A stretch of 16,989 nucleotides of DNA from an archaeon (GTDB taxonomy: Archaea; Asgardarchaeota; Hermodarchaeia; Hermodarchaeales; Hermodarchaeaceae): positions 1-16,989 of the forward strand of contig JABXGY010000030.1 of NCBI GenBank assembly GCA_016550395.1. The letters run 5' to 3'. How positions within the stretch are numbered: position 1 is the first letter of the stretch; each line of letters opens with the position of its first letter. A program made the position numbers and the translations under genes. This document shows positions 7,375 through 14,525 of this stretch, in pieces. The notes under the pieces were generated by a model that worked only from the letters and a program-made list of their open reading frames with translations, did no database searches and had not been told where the DNA came from.

Positions 7375-8766
7375 TTAATTTCTTTGCCATCTACTTTGAA
7401 TATTGACACCGGCTCGGTCGAGTAACTTTTCGCCCTGAGAACGTGCTTTCTCAATGACTTGGTCTTCATAAAGGGTTAATAGATTGCCTTCATGCACAAG
7501 GATTTGTCCGTTTACGATCGTTGTGGAGACATTGAAACCATTTGCTGCATAAATGATATTGCTGACTGGATTATATGTTGGTGCGATGTTTAATTGGTGT
7601 GTGTCTACAAGAACTAAATCTGCTTTTTTGCCAACTTCAATACTGCCAATTTCTCTTTCAAGGCCTAATGCCTTGGCACCATTTATGGTTGCCATCTCTA
7701 AAACTGTTTCAGCAGGCATAGTCAGCGGATCGAGAGTGCGAGCTTTGTGAATAACGGCGGCTAGAAACATTTCACGAAACATGTCGTAGGCGTTATTACT
7801 TGGCCCGCCATCACAGCCCAAACATACGTTAATTCCAGCCTTAAGCATTTCAGGAATCAATGCAATTCCTGAGGCAAGCTTTGCGTTACTTGCTGGGCAA
7901 TGACACATATGCGTACCTGTTTCTACATAAATTGGAAACTCTTTGGGACTTATCCAAACACCATGAACTAAAACCACGTTTTTTCCCATCATCCCTACAT
8001 CACGAGCAAATTCAGCAGGTAGTTGATTGAACTGAGCCTTGGTATACTCGACATCCTCTTTGACTTCTCCCAAATGCATCGTAATACCCATGTGACGTTT
8101 CCGTGCAATATCTGCTACTCGTCGATACAGTTCAGGGCTAACAGCTCCGGGTGTCCGGGCACCCCACCAGATAAACACTCTGCCATTCGCCGCTCCCTCC
8201 CACTTACTGTGCATAGCAAGTGTCTCAGAAATGCATTCCTCTGGATCCTCGATCATTCCCTTATACATGATGGATTCTTCATCAGCATAACCTGTCCAAT
8301 CCATGAAAAGCTTAGAAAGACAACCGCGGATACCCGTTTTTTCAACGACTTGTGCAATGCCATCCATGCCATAACGTTTGTGAATCATACTCTCGAGAAA
8401 ACTCGTTGTCCCTGATTTCAGCATCTCTGCAATACAAAGCTCTGCGCTAACTTTGCCGTCTTCAGGAGTAAAGTTGCCTTGAAGAACCCAAACGTAATCG
8501 CGTAACCAAGGAATGAGATCAACATCATCAGCGGCTCCACGAATTAGGGCCTGGGCTAAATGAACGTGACAGTCAATTAGTCCAGGGATTAGGATTTTTT
8601 GTTTAGCATGAATCCGTGTATCTGCACTATATTTCTGTTTGATTTCATTAGATTTTCCAACAGCAATAATACGTTGGTTCTCAACGACGACTGCTCCGTC
8701 AGAGATGATGCGGCGTTTAGGATCGACGGTGATAACCATTGCGTCATCAATCAGTAAGTCTGCCAT
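7375..8766 (-). CDS. MtaD/TrzA-like amidohydrolase (COG0402-type deaminase)
   Basis: A 463-residue cytoplasmic amidohydrolase. The metal ligands of the single-metal deaminase group are visible: CHVHL (His67, His69), MHLGE (His231, with Glu234), VHGVW (His268) and GCDGG (Asp319). The segment RGAADDVDLIPWL and the ending IGSIEVGKKADLVLVD resemble 5'-methylthioadenosine/S-adenosylhomocysteine deaminases and s-triazine hydrolases. A purine or other ring deamination is likely, but the substrate cannot be read off. The frame is open upstream to 8916, but those 50 residues are not family-like and would run into the divergent MoaD gene; ATG 8766 begins with the usual MADLLIDDAMVITVD. No good ribosome site precedes it. 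TTAATA about 35 bases upstream may be its TATA box. It heads an operon with carbamoyltransferase B. Confidence 0.88.
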   Translation of the reverse strand: MADLLIDDAMVITVDPKRRIISDGAVVVENQRIIAVGKSNEIKQKYSADTRIHAKQKILIPGLIDCHVHLAQALIRGAADDVDLIPWLRDYVWVLQGNFTPEDGKVSAELCIAEMLKSGTTSFLESMIHKRYGMDGIAQVVEKTGIRGCLSKLFMDWTGYADEESIMYKGMIEDPEECISETLAMHSKWEGAANGRVFIWWGARTPGAVSPELYRRVADIARKRHMGITMHLGEVKEDVEYTKAQFNQLPAEFARDVGMMGKNVVLVHGVWISPKEFPIYVETGTHMCHCPASNAKLASGIALIPEMLKAGINVCLGCDGGPSNNAYDMFREMFLAAVIHKARTLDPLTMPAETVLEMATINGAKALGLEREIGSIEVGKKADLVLVDTHQLNIAPTYNPVSNIIYAANGFNVSTTIVNGQILVHEGNLLTLYEDQVIEKARSQGEKLLDRAGVNIQSRWQRN

Positions 8767-8801
8767 AAGAATCAGCAAGGGGCTTGTTCTGCTTTTCCTA
8801 T

Positions 8802-8809
8802 TAAGCCTT
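8802..8809. promoter_or_regulatory. Shared promoter motif TAAGCCTT (single copy)
   Basis: This 8-mer lies in the divergent promoter between the MtaD-like amidohydrolase and the first MoaD-like gene. The same 8-mer occurs twice in tandem in the other divergent promoter of the cluster (10543-10558). It is directly followed by TTAGGTTTTG, which shares CTTAGGTTT with 5147-5155 upstream of carbamoyltransferase A. Confidence 0.3.
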
Positions 8810-8867
8810 AGGTTTTGTAGAAGTTTTGCTATACCAGCAGCTTTTTGAATCTCCAAACATTTTCCGC

Positions 8868-8883
8868 CTGTGGAGAACCACGG
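8868..8883 (+). promoter_or_regulatory. Stem-loop covering the ribosome site of the first MoaD-like gene
   Basis: CTGTGG AGAA CCACGG folds into a six-pair stem (one U-G pair) with a four-base loop. It ends 2 bases before the ATG at 8886 and contains the GGAG at 8872-8875 that would be the ribosome site. Translation control is possible but unproven. Confidence 0.35.
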
Positions 8884-8885
8884 TA

Positions 8886-9167
8886 ATGCATGTCGTTGTG
8901 CGAACAATTGGACCATTCACTGAACGTCTCGGATTCCATCAACTCACAATCAACCTCAAAGGAAGTACCGTTCAGGACCTTCTTGATCAACTCTGTGAAG
9001 ACCGGGGACCTACTTTTTGTGATACTGTTTTTGATGAACAAGGAAAACTTCGTCGCTATATCAAGATACTTGTGAATGGTCGGGGCATCCACGTTTTACA
9101 GGGATTAGAGAGTACTCTCTCTGATGGCGATGTTATCGCGGTATTTCCACCTGTTTCTGGTGGCTAG
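8886..9167 (+). CDS. MoaD/ThiS/SAMP-like beta-grasp protein with C-terminal Gly-Gly
   Basis: A 93-residue ubiquitin-like protein. Family marks are LVNGRG, GLESTLSDGD and the ending FPPVSGG with a free diglycine. Such a tail is adenylated by an E1-like enzyme and either carries thiocarboxylate sulfur into molybdopterin (MoaD, with MoaE) or is joined to proteins (SAMPs). Placed among genes for a W/Mo enzyme, a role in metal-pterin cofactor supply is the simplest reading. The frame is open back to 8826, but ATG 8886 begins at the first beta strand (MHVVVRTIG), as the family does. Its stop overlaps that of the SsnA-like gene by 4 bases (CTAG). Confidence 0.85.
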   Translation: MHVVVRTIGPFTERLGFHQLTINLKGSTVQDLLDQLCEDRGPTFCDTVFDEQGKLRRYIKILVNGRGIHVLQGLESTLSDGDVIAVFPPVSGG

Positions 9168-10495
9168 AGGGCTATTCCGAGTTTTTCCCATAATATGGGT
9201 ACTACCCGTTCAAGGGCCCTTTCCACAACTTCAGGCTTAACTGATACAACCTGATGGTTGTCTACGAGCGGTTTTCCCTGAACAAAGACGTGTTCAACAT
9301 CATGCGCAGTACAGCCATAGACAATATAGCCATATACTCCATTAGGCAAAATTGGAGTAACCCGCGGATTTGGATGCAAAATTAGTATATCCGCTTGTTT
9401 TCCTTGTTCGATTGAGCCGATTTTTTCACCAAGACCATAAGCTTGTGCGCCATTGATTGTAGCCATTTCAATAATTTGTAGGGGTGTTGTCACTCGGGTA
9501 TCCAAGTGATGTACCTTATGAATAAGATAAGCCGTTCGGATGTTTTCTATCGCATCGAAGATGAAGCCGTCATTTCCTAAACACACCGGAATTCCCAACT
9601 CACACATTTCCTTAACGGGAGCAACCCCAACGGCGTTATTCATATTACTCATTGGATTATGCGCAACTACAGCTCCGCTTCCCCGAATCAATTCCAACTC
9701 ATCATGGTTTACATGAACACAATGAGCAAGAACGACGTCTGGTCCTAGCACACCGAGGTCAAAAAGGCGTTCGACGGTCCGTTTATCATACCGCTCAATG
9801 TTGTGATAAACATCAATCAGCCCTTCACTGGTGTGTATGGTGAGGGGAGCAGGTAACTGGTCAGCTTGTTCACGCGTTTTTTGGATAAGCTCATCACTAA
9901 TAGTAAATGACGCGTGAAGACTATACATTCCACAAAGGAGATCATTAGGGGTTTTTTGCAGTTTTTTCAGGAATCGGGTGTTTTCGTTTAATCCCCGTTC
10001 TCCCTCTTTCTTGGAGTTTCGTTCAGTTGCTTCAAATGCAAGAATACCTCGAATACCCACTTGAGTGACGCCTTTTGCGATAGCATCTAAAACACCTTCA
10101 ATCGATCCTGGCCCCGAATAAGTATCGGCAAAACAGGTGGTTCCGCTCTTAACAAACTCATAACAAGACGCCAGGGCACTTGCATATGCATCTTCGTTTA
10201 CAAACGCTGAATCTACTTTCCACCAGATTCGGTCAAGGATTTGCAGAAAATCAGTGGTTGGTTTGATATCGAGTGGGGCTCCACGAAGCATTATACCATA
10301 AAGATGGGTATGCCCACAGATGAAACCAGGTAAAATCATTCGACCAGTTCCATCAATTATTCTGTCTGCTTTCTCTTTGATATCCTTTCCAATAACTGCG
10401 ATAGTGGAGTCTTCAAGAAGAAGGTCTGTATTCTTCAAAACACGTCTTTGTGAATCCATTGTAATGATCATCGCATTTCGAATCAGTATCCGCAT
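9164..10495 (-). CDS. SsnA-like amidohydrolase
   Basis: A 443-residue amidohydrolase resembling E. coli SsnA, a protein of the anaerobic purine-use cluster. Metal ligands: GHTHL (His62, His64), IHTSE (His221, Glu224), AHCVH (His258) and GNDG (Asp309). SsnA-like signatures are the DF...WWKVD stretch after the HxH site, AHNPMSNMNNAVG (278-290) and GVYGYIVYG near the C-terminus. The expected reaction is hydrolytic deamination or ring opening of an N-heterocycle; guanine-type substrates are plausible but not shown. The start is secure: ATG 10495 has GGGTGA 7 bases upstream. It is divergent from the ferredoxin-AOR operon and convergent with the first MoaD-like gene, with overlapping stops. Confidence 0.88.
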   Translation of the reverse strand: MRILIRNAMIITMDSQRRVLKNTDLLLEDSTIAVIGKDIKEKADRIIDGTGRMILPGFICGHTHLYGIMLRGAPLDIKPTTDFLQILDRIWWKVDSAFVNEDAYASALASCYEFVKSGTTCFADTYSGPGSIEGVLDAIAKGVTQVGIRGILAFEATERNSKKEGERGLNENTRFLKKLQKTPNDLLCGMYSLHASFTISDELIQKTREQADQLPAPLTIHTSEGLIDVYHNIERYDKRTVERLFDLGVLGPDVVLAHCVHVNHDELELIRGSGAVVAHNPMSNMNNAVGVAPVKEMCELGIPVCLGNDGFIFDAIENIRTAYLIHKVHHLDTRVTTPLQIIEMATINGAQAYGLGEKIGSIEQGKQADILILHPNPRVTPILPNGVYGYIVYGCTAHDVEHVFVQGKPLVDNHQVVSVKPEVVERALERVVPILWEKLGIAL

Positions 10496-10542
10496 GGTTT
10501 TTCACCCAAGGGGATCGAAAATCAATGGTTTAGTTTGTCAAG

Positions 10543-10558
10543 TAAGCCTTTAAGCCTT
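10543..10558. promoter_or_regulatory. Tandem TAAGCCTT TAAGCCTT in divergent promoter
   Basis: Two directly adjacent identical 8-mers lie between the SsnA-like gene (start 10495) and the ferredoxin gene (start 10590). One more copy is at 8802-8809 in the other divergent promoter of the cluster. Head-to-tail repeats of this kind can be regulator sites; the DNA-binding partner is unknown. Confidence 0.35.
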
Positions 10559-10589
10559 CCATGTCCCAATTTCTAAGGCGTGTATTCCC

Positions 10590-11099
10590 ATGAAACAGTC
10601 AGAACATAAGGTTCTAGTCGTTGACCCTGAGAAATGTACAGGGTGTGGAATATGTACTCTTGTATGTTCCTTCCGACACGAACAGGAATATAATCCCGCA
10701 CGGGCTTTACTAACAATTATTCGCGATGAAAAACGGGGAATCAATATTCCTGTAATCTGTCAGCATTGTGATATTCCTTTGTGCATGGAAAGCTGCCCTG
10801 CAGATGCGATATATCGTGATAAGAAGACTAACGCAGTCTGTATAAATCAAGACAATTGCATTGGCTGCCACCAATGCCTGGTTGCTTGTCCCTTTGGCGG
10901 GATTCACATTGATCCAGTTGATGGACGAACTGTCAAATGTGATTTGTGTGAAGGTTATGCAATGTGCGCGCAATTTTGTCCTCGAGGGGCTCTGATGTAT
11001 ATTGAGCCGAGTGAATTAACAAAATTGCTTCGGGAAAAGGGTGTTAGAAAAGCAGCCGATTATCTCCAAATTATTTCTGGAGGGGTAACAAATGAGTAA
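10590..11099 (+). CDS. Four-cluster ferredoxin-type electron-transfer subunit
   Basis: A 169-residue iron-sulfur protein of the DmsB/HycB/CooF type. It has sixteen cysteines in four groups: 16-19-22-26, 57-60-65-69, 90-93-96-100 and 117-120-126-130, enough for four [4Fe-4S] clusters; Cys84 is extra. There is no signal peptide, so it is cytoplasmic. It probably carries electrons between the AOR-family enzyme encoded next and another acceptor, as small ferredoxin subunits do in other AOR operons. Its 3' end overlaps the AOR gene by 8 bases, and GGAGGGG for the AOR start lies inside this gene, so the two are translationally coupled. The ATG at 10590 has only a weak ribosome site (AAGG). Confidence 0.9.
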   Translation: MKQSEHKVLVVDPEKCTGCGICTLVCSFRHEQEYNPARALLTIIRDEKRGINIPVICQHCDIPLCMESCPADAIYRDKKTNAVCINQDNCIGCHQCLVACPFGGIHIDPVDGRTVKCDLCEGYAMCAQFCPRGALMYIEPSELTKLLREKGVRKAADYLQIISGGVTNE

Positions 11100-13029
11100 G
11101 AATGATGCTTACTACGGGTATGCAGGTCAAATTGCAGATATTGATTTAACGAAATCGAAAGTCACCATTAAACCTCTAGACAGGGATTTTGTAAGAAATT
11201 ATCTCGGAGGAACCGGTTTCGCTGCTCGTATTCTTTGGGATCGCGTTACACCTAACACTAAACCACTAGATCCTGATAATCCCCTTATCTTTGGCGTAGG
11301 ACCGGTTACGGGGGCTTTCTTCTCTCCTTCTGGACGATTTATGGTAGCCTTCAAATCTCCGCTTACGGGAGTGTGGGGGGAAGCGCATTGTGGAGGGCAT
11401 TGGGGTCCTCAACTAAAGTATGCTGGTTTTGATATGTTAATCATTCAAGGACGAGCACCAAAGCCAGTCTATCTAATGGTTAGCAATAACGACGTGGTCA
11501 TTAAAGATGCACGTCACCTGTGGACTCGGGATACAACCGAAACGACAGATATGATCAAGGAAGAGCAAGGAGATAACGATGTTGAAGTCACATCAATTGG
11601 CATCGCTGGAGAAAATAAGGTGCGATATGCTGCGATAATTGGTTCCTATTATCGGGCGGCTGGTCGAGCTGGTGGAGGCACAGTAATGGGTAGTAAGAAC
11701 CTCAAAGCGATTGCCGCGCGGGGTTTTAATGGAGTTCAAGTAGCCCATCCGGGAAAGTTCATGGCTGCAGCTCGAAAGGGCTATGAACAAATGACTACTG
11801 GAAAATGGGGGGAAATGAATGAGGAATCCCTCGGAAAATATGGTACAACCAATCTGGTAACAGCCATTGGCGAAATTGGTAGGCTTCCGACAAAGAATCA
11901 TAATACAGGAGTATTTCCTGAAGCTGATGCCATTGGTCCTGAAACCATTCGGCAAAAATATCGAACCAGCCGAGAATCTTGCTTTGGTTGTGCACTCCAA
12001 TGTAAATACACATCGAAGGTCGAATCTGGACCATACCAAGTGATGACTGGTGGTCCCGAATATGAAACACTGATGGCTTTCGGTAGTAATTGCCTTAATA
12101 GTAACGTCGAATCTATCCTTTTTGCAAATCAACTTTGTAACCGCTATGGTTTAGATACAATTAGCACAGGTTGCACTATTGCCTTCCTGCTTGAAGCGGC
12201 AGAACACGGACTTATAGCATCTAATGAAGCAGATAACCTTGATCTCTCATGGGGAAATGACCAAACAATTATTTCGCTAATTGAAAAAATAGCTCATCGA
12301 GAAGGGATTGGTGACCTCCTTGCAGAGGGATCTTTGCGTGCAGCACAGAAAATTGGTAAAGGTGCTGAACGGTTTGCTATTCACGTAAAGGGTATGGAAG
12401 CCTCCGGACAAGATCCTCGACCCCAACAAAGCGTAGGACTGACCTATGCTACTAATGTGCGAGGTGCCGATCACCTTCGTAGTCTTAGTTGTTATGAAGA
12501 ACTAGGCTTTGCTGATGTGGCCATCGAACGATTTGGAGAAGAGCACGCATCTGAAGTTATGGATTTGTATAGTACAAAGTTCAAAGGGCATCTCATCAAA
12601 GATCAAGAAGATCTCTATGTCCTCGTTGACAGTGTTATCCTCTGCAAATATGGCACAATGTGGCCCCCCGTTTATTACTTTGATATCATTGCTGAAATGC
12701 TTCAACCCTTAACCGGTATTAAGGAATTTGGAGACATCAAACAACTTCGAATGGTCGCTGAACGCATCAGCAATCTCCGGCGCTGTTTCAATGTTCGAGA
12801 AGGCGTGACACGTGAACAAGAACAGTTACACCCACGATTCGTGAAAGAACCCATTCCCGAAGGTCCTGGAAAAGGGCAAGTCTGTAATCTCGACCCAATG
12901 CTTGATGAATATTATGAAGTACGAAATTGGACTTCAGATGGGCTACCTACGCGATCCGAATTGAAACGGTTAGGTTTAGGGGATGTGGCAGATGAATTAG
13001 CAAAAATGGGGAAGGTGGTTGAAAAATAA
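11092..13029 (+). CDS. Aldehyde:ferredoxin oxidoreductase family tungsten/molybdenum enzyme
   Basis: A 645-residue enzyme of the AOR family, which holds a W (or Mo) bis-pyranopterin and one [4Fe-4S] cluster and classically oxidises aldehydes to acids with ferredoxin. Visible marks: GEAHCGGHWGPQLKYAGFD in the N-terminal pterin domain, AGRAGGGTVMGSKNLKA (from residue 190), cluster ligands Cys297, Cys300, Cys304 (CFGCALQC) and Cys518 (ILCKYG), and GPEYET (321-326). The substrate is not predictable: family members range from broad aldehyde oxidases to enzymes of unknown or ring-reducing activity. It is fused into an operon with a four-cluster ferredoxin upstream (8-base overlap) and a PreA-like flavoprotein downstream (1-base TAATG overlap). 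This context suggests a reaction tied to N-heterocycle chemistry. Confidence 0.92.
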   Translation: MSKNDAYYGYAGQIADIDLTKSKVTIKPLDRDFVRNYLGGTGFAARILWDRVTPNTKPLDPDNPLIFGVGPVTGAFFSPSGRFMVAFKSPLTGVWGEAHCGGHWGPQLKYAGFDMLIIQGRAPKPVYLMVSNNDVVIKDARHLWTRDTTETTDMIKEEQGDNDVEVTSIGIAGENKVRYAAIIGSYYRAAGRAGGGTVMGSKNLKAIAARGFNGVQVAHPGKFMAAARKGYEQMTTGKWGEMNEESLGKYGTTNLVTAIGEIGRLPTKNHNTGVFPEADAIGPETIRQKYRTSRESCFGCALQCKYTSKVESGPYQVMTGGPEYETLMAFGSNCLNSNVESILFANQLCNRYGLDTISTGCTIAFLLEAAEHGLIASNEADNLDLSWGNDQTIISLIEKIAHREGIGDLLAEGSLRAAQKIGKGAERFAIHVKGMEASGQDPRPQQSVGLTYATNVRGADHLRSLSCYEELGFADVAIERFGEEHASEVMDLYSTKFKGHLIKDQEDLYVLVDSVILCKYGTMWPPVYYFDIIAEMLQPLTGIKEFGDIKQLRMVAERISNLRRCFNVREGVTREQEQLHPRFVKEPIPEGPGKGQVCNLDPMLDEYYEVRNWTSDGLPTRSELKRLGLGDVADELAKMGKVVEK

Positions 13030-14216
13030 TGCCAATCGATTTAAGTGTTGATTTAGCCGGAATCCCGCTTCGCAATCCAGTTTTAACAGCAGCAGGACCA
13101 ACCAGTCGAGATGGAGAAACACTTGTAAAAGCAGCACGAGGGGGAGTTGGAGGTTTAGTAGCCAAAACTATCAGTCTCAAACCTGCAGAGGTTCCAAGAC
13201 CCAACATGCAAACGCTGGATCGAGGAAAAAGCCAATGGATGTTGGCTACAGCGATGCAAAACCAAATTGTACACTTTGAACGAATTAAGGTCAGAGGAGC
13301 ATATGGTCTGCTAAATCATGAATTATGGAGTGACAAACCCTATCAGAAATGGCTTAAACACGAATATCCTCAAGCCCTGAAGACAGGACTTTCTCTTATC
13401 GCATCAGTGGGGTATACGCCTGAAGAGTTGCAAAAACTCGCTCCCCTTGTAGAGAAAGCAGGAGTTAATGGGATTGAATTTAGCACTCATTACATTGAAA
13501 CTGATCCCAAAGTCTTCAACGATGTGGCAAAAACACTGAAGGAAGCCGTGGAGATTCCTGTCTTCGCAAAAATGAGTCCTCATGTAAAAGACCTCACTGT
13601 GTTTACAAAGGCAGTCGATCGATACGTTGATGGTTTCGTCGCAATTAACACACTTGGTCCCTGTCTGCATATTGATGTTGGAACAGGTCGCCCATTACTT
13701 GGTGGCCCCGGTGGCGTTGGTTGGCTTTCAGGACCTGCTATAAAACCCCTTGCAGTTCGGTGTGTTGCTGATATTGCACAAGGAACGAAAAAACCTGTAA
13801 TCGGTGTAGGTGGTATCACCACAGGTGAAGATGCCATCGAGTTTATTATGTGTGGTGCAAGCGCTGTACAAGTTTGCACTGCTGCAATTCTTGAAGGCCC
13901 CTCAGTATATGGTCGTATCGCGCAGGAAATCACACAATTCCTTGAATTCCATGGATATGATTCCCCTCAAGATGTCAAAGGCGTCGCCTTACCCCACCTC
14001 CCCACCGAAACTCTAAGAACCGAAAGTCTTCCACCAACAGTTGACAAAGAGGCTTGTTCCGGGTGCGGCCTCTGTAGTAAATCTTGCACATATTCAGCAA
14101 TAGCCGTCAATCCAAGAACAGCGAAGGCTGAAGTCGATTCAAATCTCTGCTATGGATGTGGAGTCTGCGTAAGTATTTGTCCCCATCGGGCCCTCTCCTT
14201 CGAAATAAGTGGTTAA
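13029..14216 (+). CDS. PreA/dihydroorotate dehydrogenase-like flavoprotein with C-terminal 2x[4Fe-4S] domain
   Basis: A 395-residue protein: a TIM-barrel FMN domain (about 1-320) followed by a bacterial-type ferredoxin domain with CSGCGLCSKSC (Cys343, 346, 349, 353) and CYGCGVCVSIC (Cys374, 377, 380, 384). FMN-phosphate binding is indicated by IGVGGITTGEDA and CGASAVQVCTA. This architecture is that of dihydropyrimidine dehydrogenase subunit PreA. The active-site strand differs: where the family has an N-x-S-C-P motif, this protein reads EFSTHY (150-155), so the usual Asn/Cys pair is missing and pyrimidine reduction should not be assumed. The start overlaps the AOR stop by one base. A role as electron partner of AOR or as a distinct ring reductase is inferred. 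Confidence 0.82.
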   Translation: MPIDLSVDLAGIPLRNPVLTAAGPTSRDGETLVKAARGGVGGLVAKTISLKPAEVPRPNMQTLDRGKSQWMLATAMQNQIVHFERIKVRGAYGLLNHELWSDKPYQKWLKHEYPQALKTGLSLIASVGYTPEELQKLAPLVEKAGVNGIEFSTHYIETDPKVFNDVAKTLKEAVEIPVFAKMSPHVKDLTVFTKAVDRYVDGFVAINTLGPCLHIDVGTGRPLLGGPGGVGWLSGPAIKPLAVRCVADIAQGTKKPVIGVGGITTGEDAIEFIMCGASAVQVCTAAILEGPSVYGRIAQEITQFLEFHGYDSPQDVKGVALPHLPTETLRTESLPPTVDKEACSGCGLCSKSCTYSAIAVNPRTAKAEVDSNLCYGCGVCVSICPHRALSFEISG

Positions 14217-14231
14217 GGTGAATACAACCAA

Positions 14232-14525
14232 ATGACAACTAAACCCAAAGTCACAGTTCGCATGTTCACGAGCCTCCGCGCCTTAACGGGAACAAGGGAA
14301 CTGGAATTAGAAGCTTCAGATGTTCAAGAGGTCATAAACAAACTCGGCAAACAATTTGGAGAAAAATTCAATCAGATGATTCTGGAACCCGACGGATCAC
14401 TCAAAACCTATTATCATGTCCTCGTCAATGGACGTCATGTACGACTTCAGCAGGGATTACAAACAACCCTCTCAGATGGAGACATTGTAGCCTTGTTTCC
14501 ACCAATAGGAGGCGGAAGTGGTTAG
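14232..14525 (+). CDS. MoaD/SAMP-like beta-grasp protein with Gly-Gly two residues from the C-terminus
   Basis: A 97-residue paralog of the protein at 8886-9167, sharing LVNGR, TLSDGD and FPP. It is the last gene of the ferredoxin-AOR-PreA operon, 15 bases after PreA, with GGTGA about 11 bases before its ATG. MoaD-family proteins supply sulfur for the pyranopterin that W/Mo enzymes such as AOR need. The ending is FPPIGGGSG: aligned with its paralog, the diglycine is followed by two more residues (Ser-Gly), so it may need trimming or may not be activated. Its stop overlaps that of GGGP synthase by 4 bases. Confidence 0.85.
   Translation: MTTKPKVTVRMFTSLRALTGTRELELEASDVQEVINKLGKQFGEKFNQMILEPDGSLKTYYHVLVNGRHVRLQQGLQTTLSDGDIVALFPPIGGGSG

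Noticed and set aside
8767..8916. 50-residue N-terminal extension of the MtaD-like amidohydrolase
   Set aside because: It overlaps the divergent MoaD gene start and both promoters, and the family N-terminus begins at ATG 8766.
11593..12132. 179-codon minus-strand frame
   Set aside because: It lies wholly inside the AOR gene, whose motifs are continuous there; the antisense product is unlike any family and is Ser/Cys/Phe-rich as expected from reverse-strand translation.
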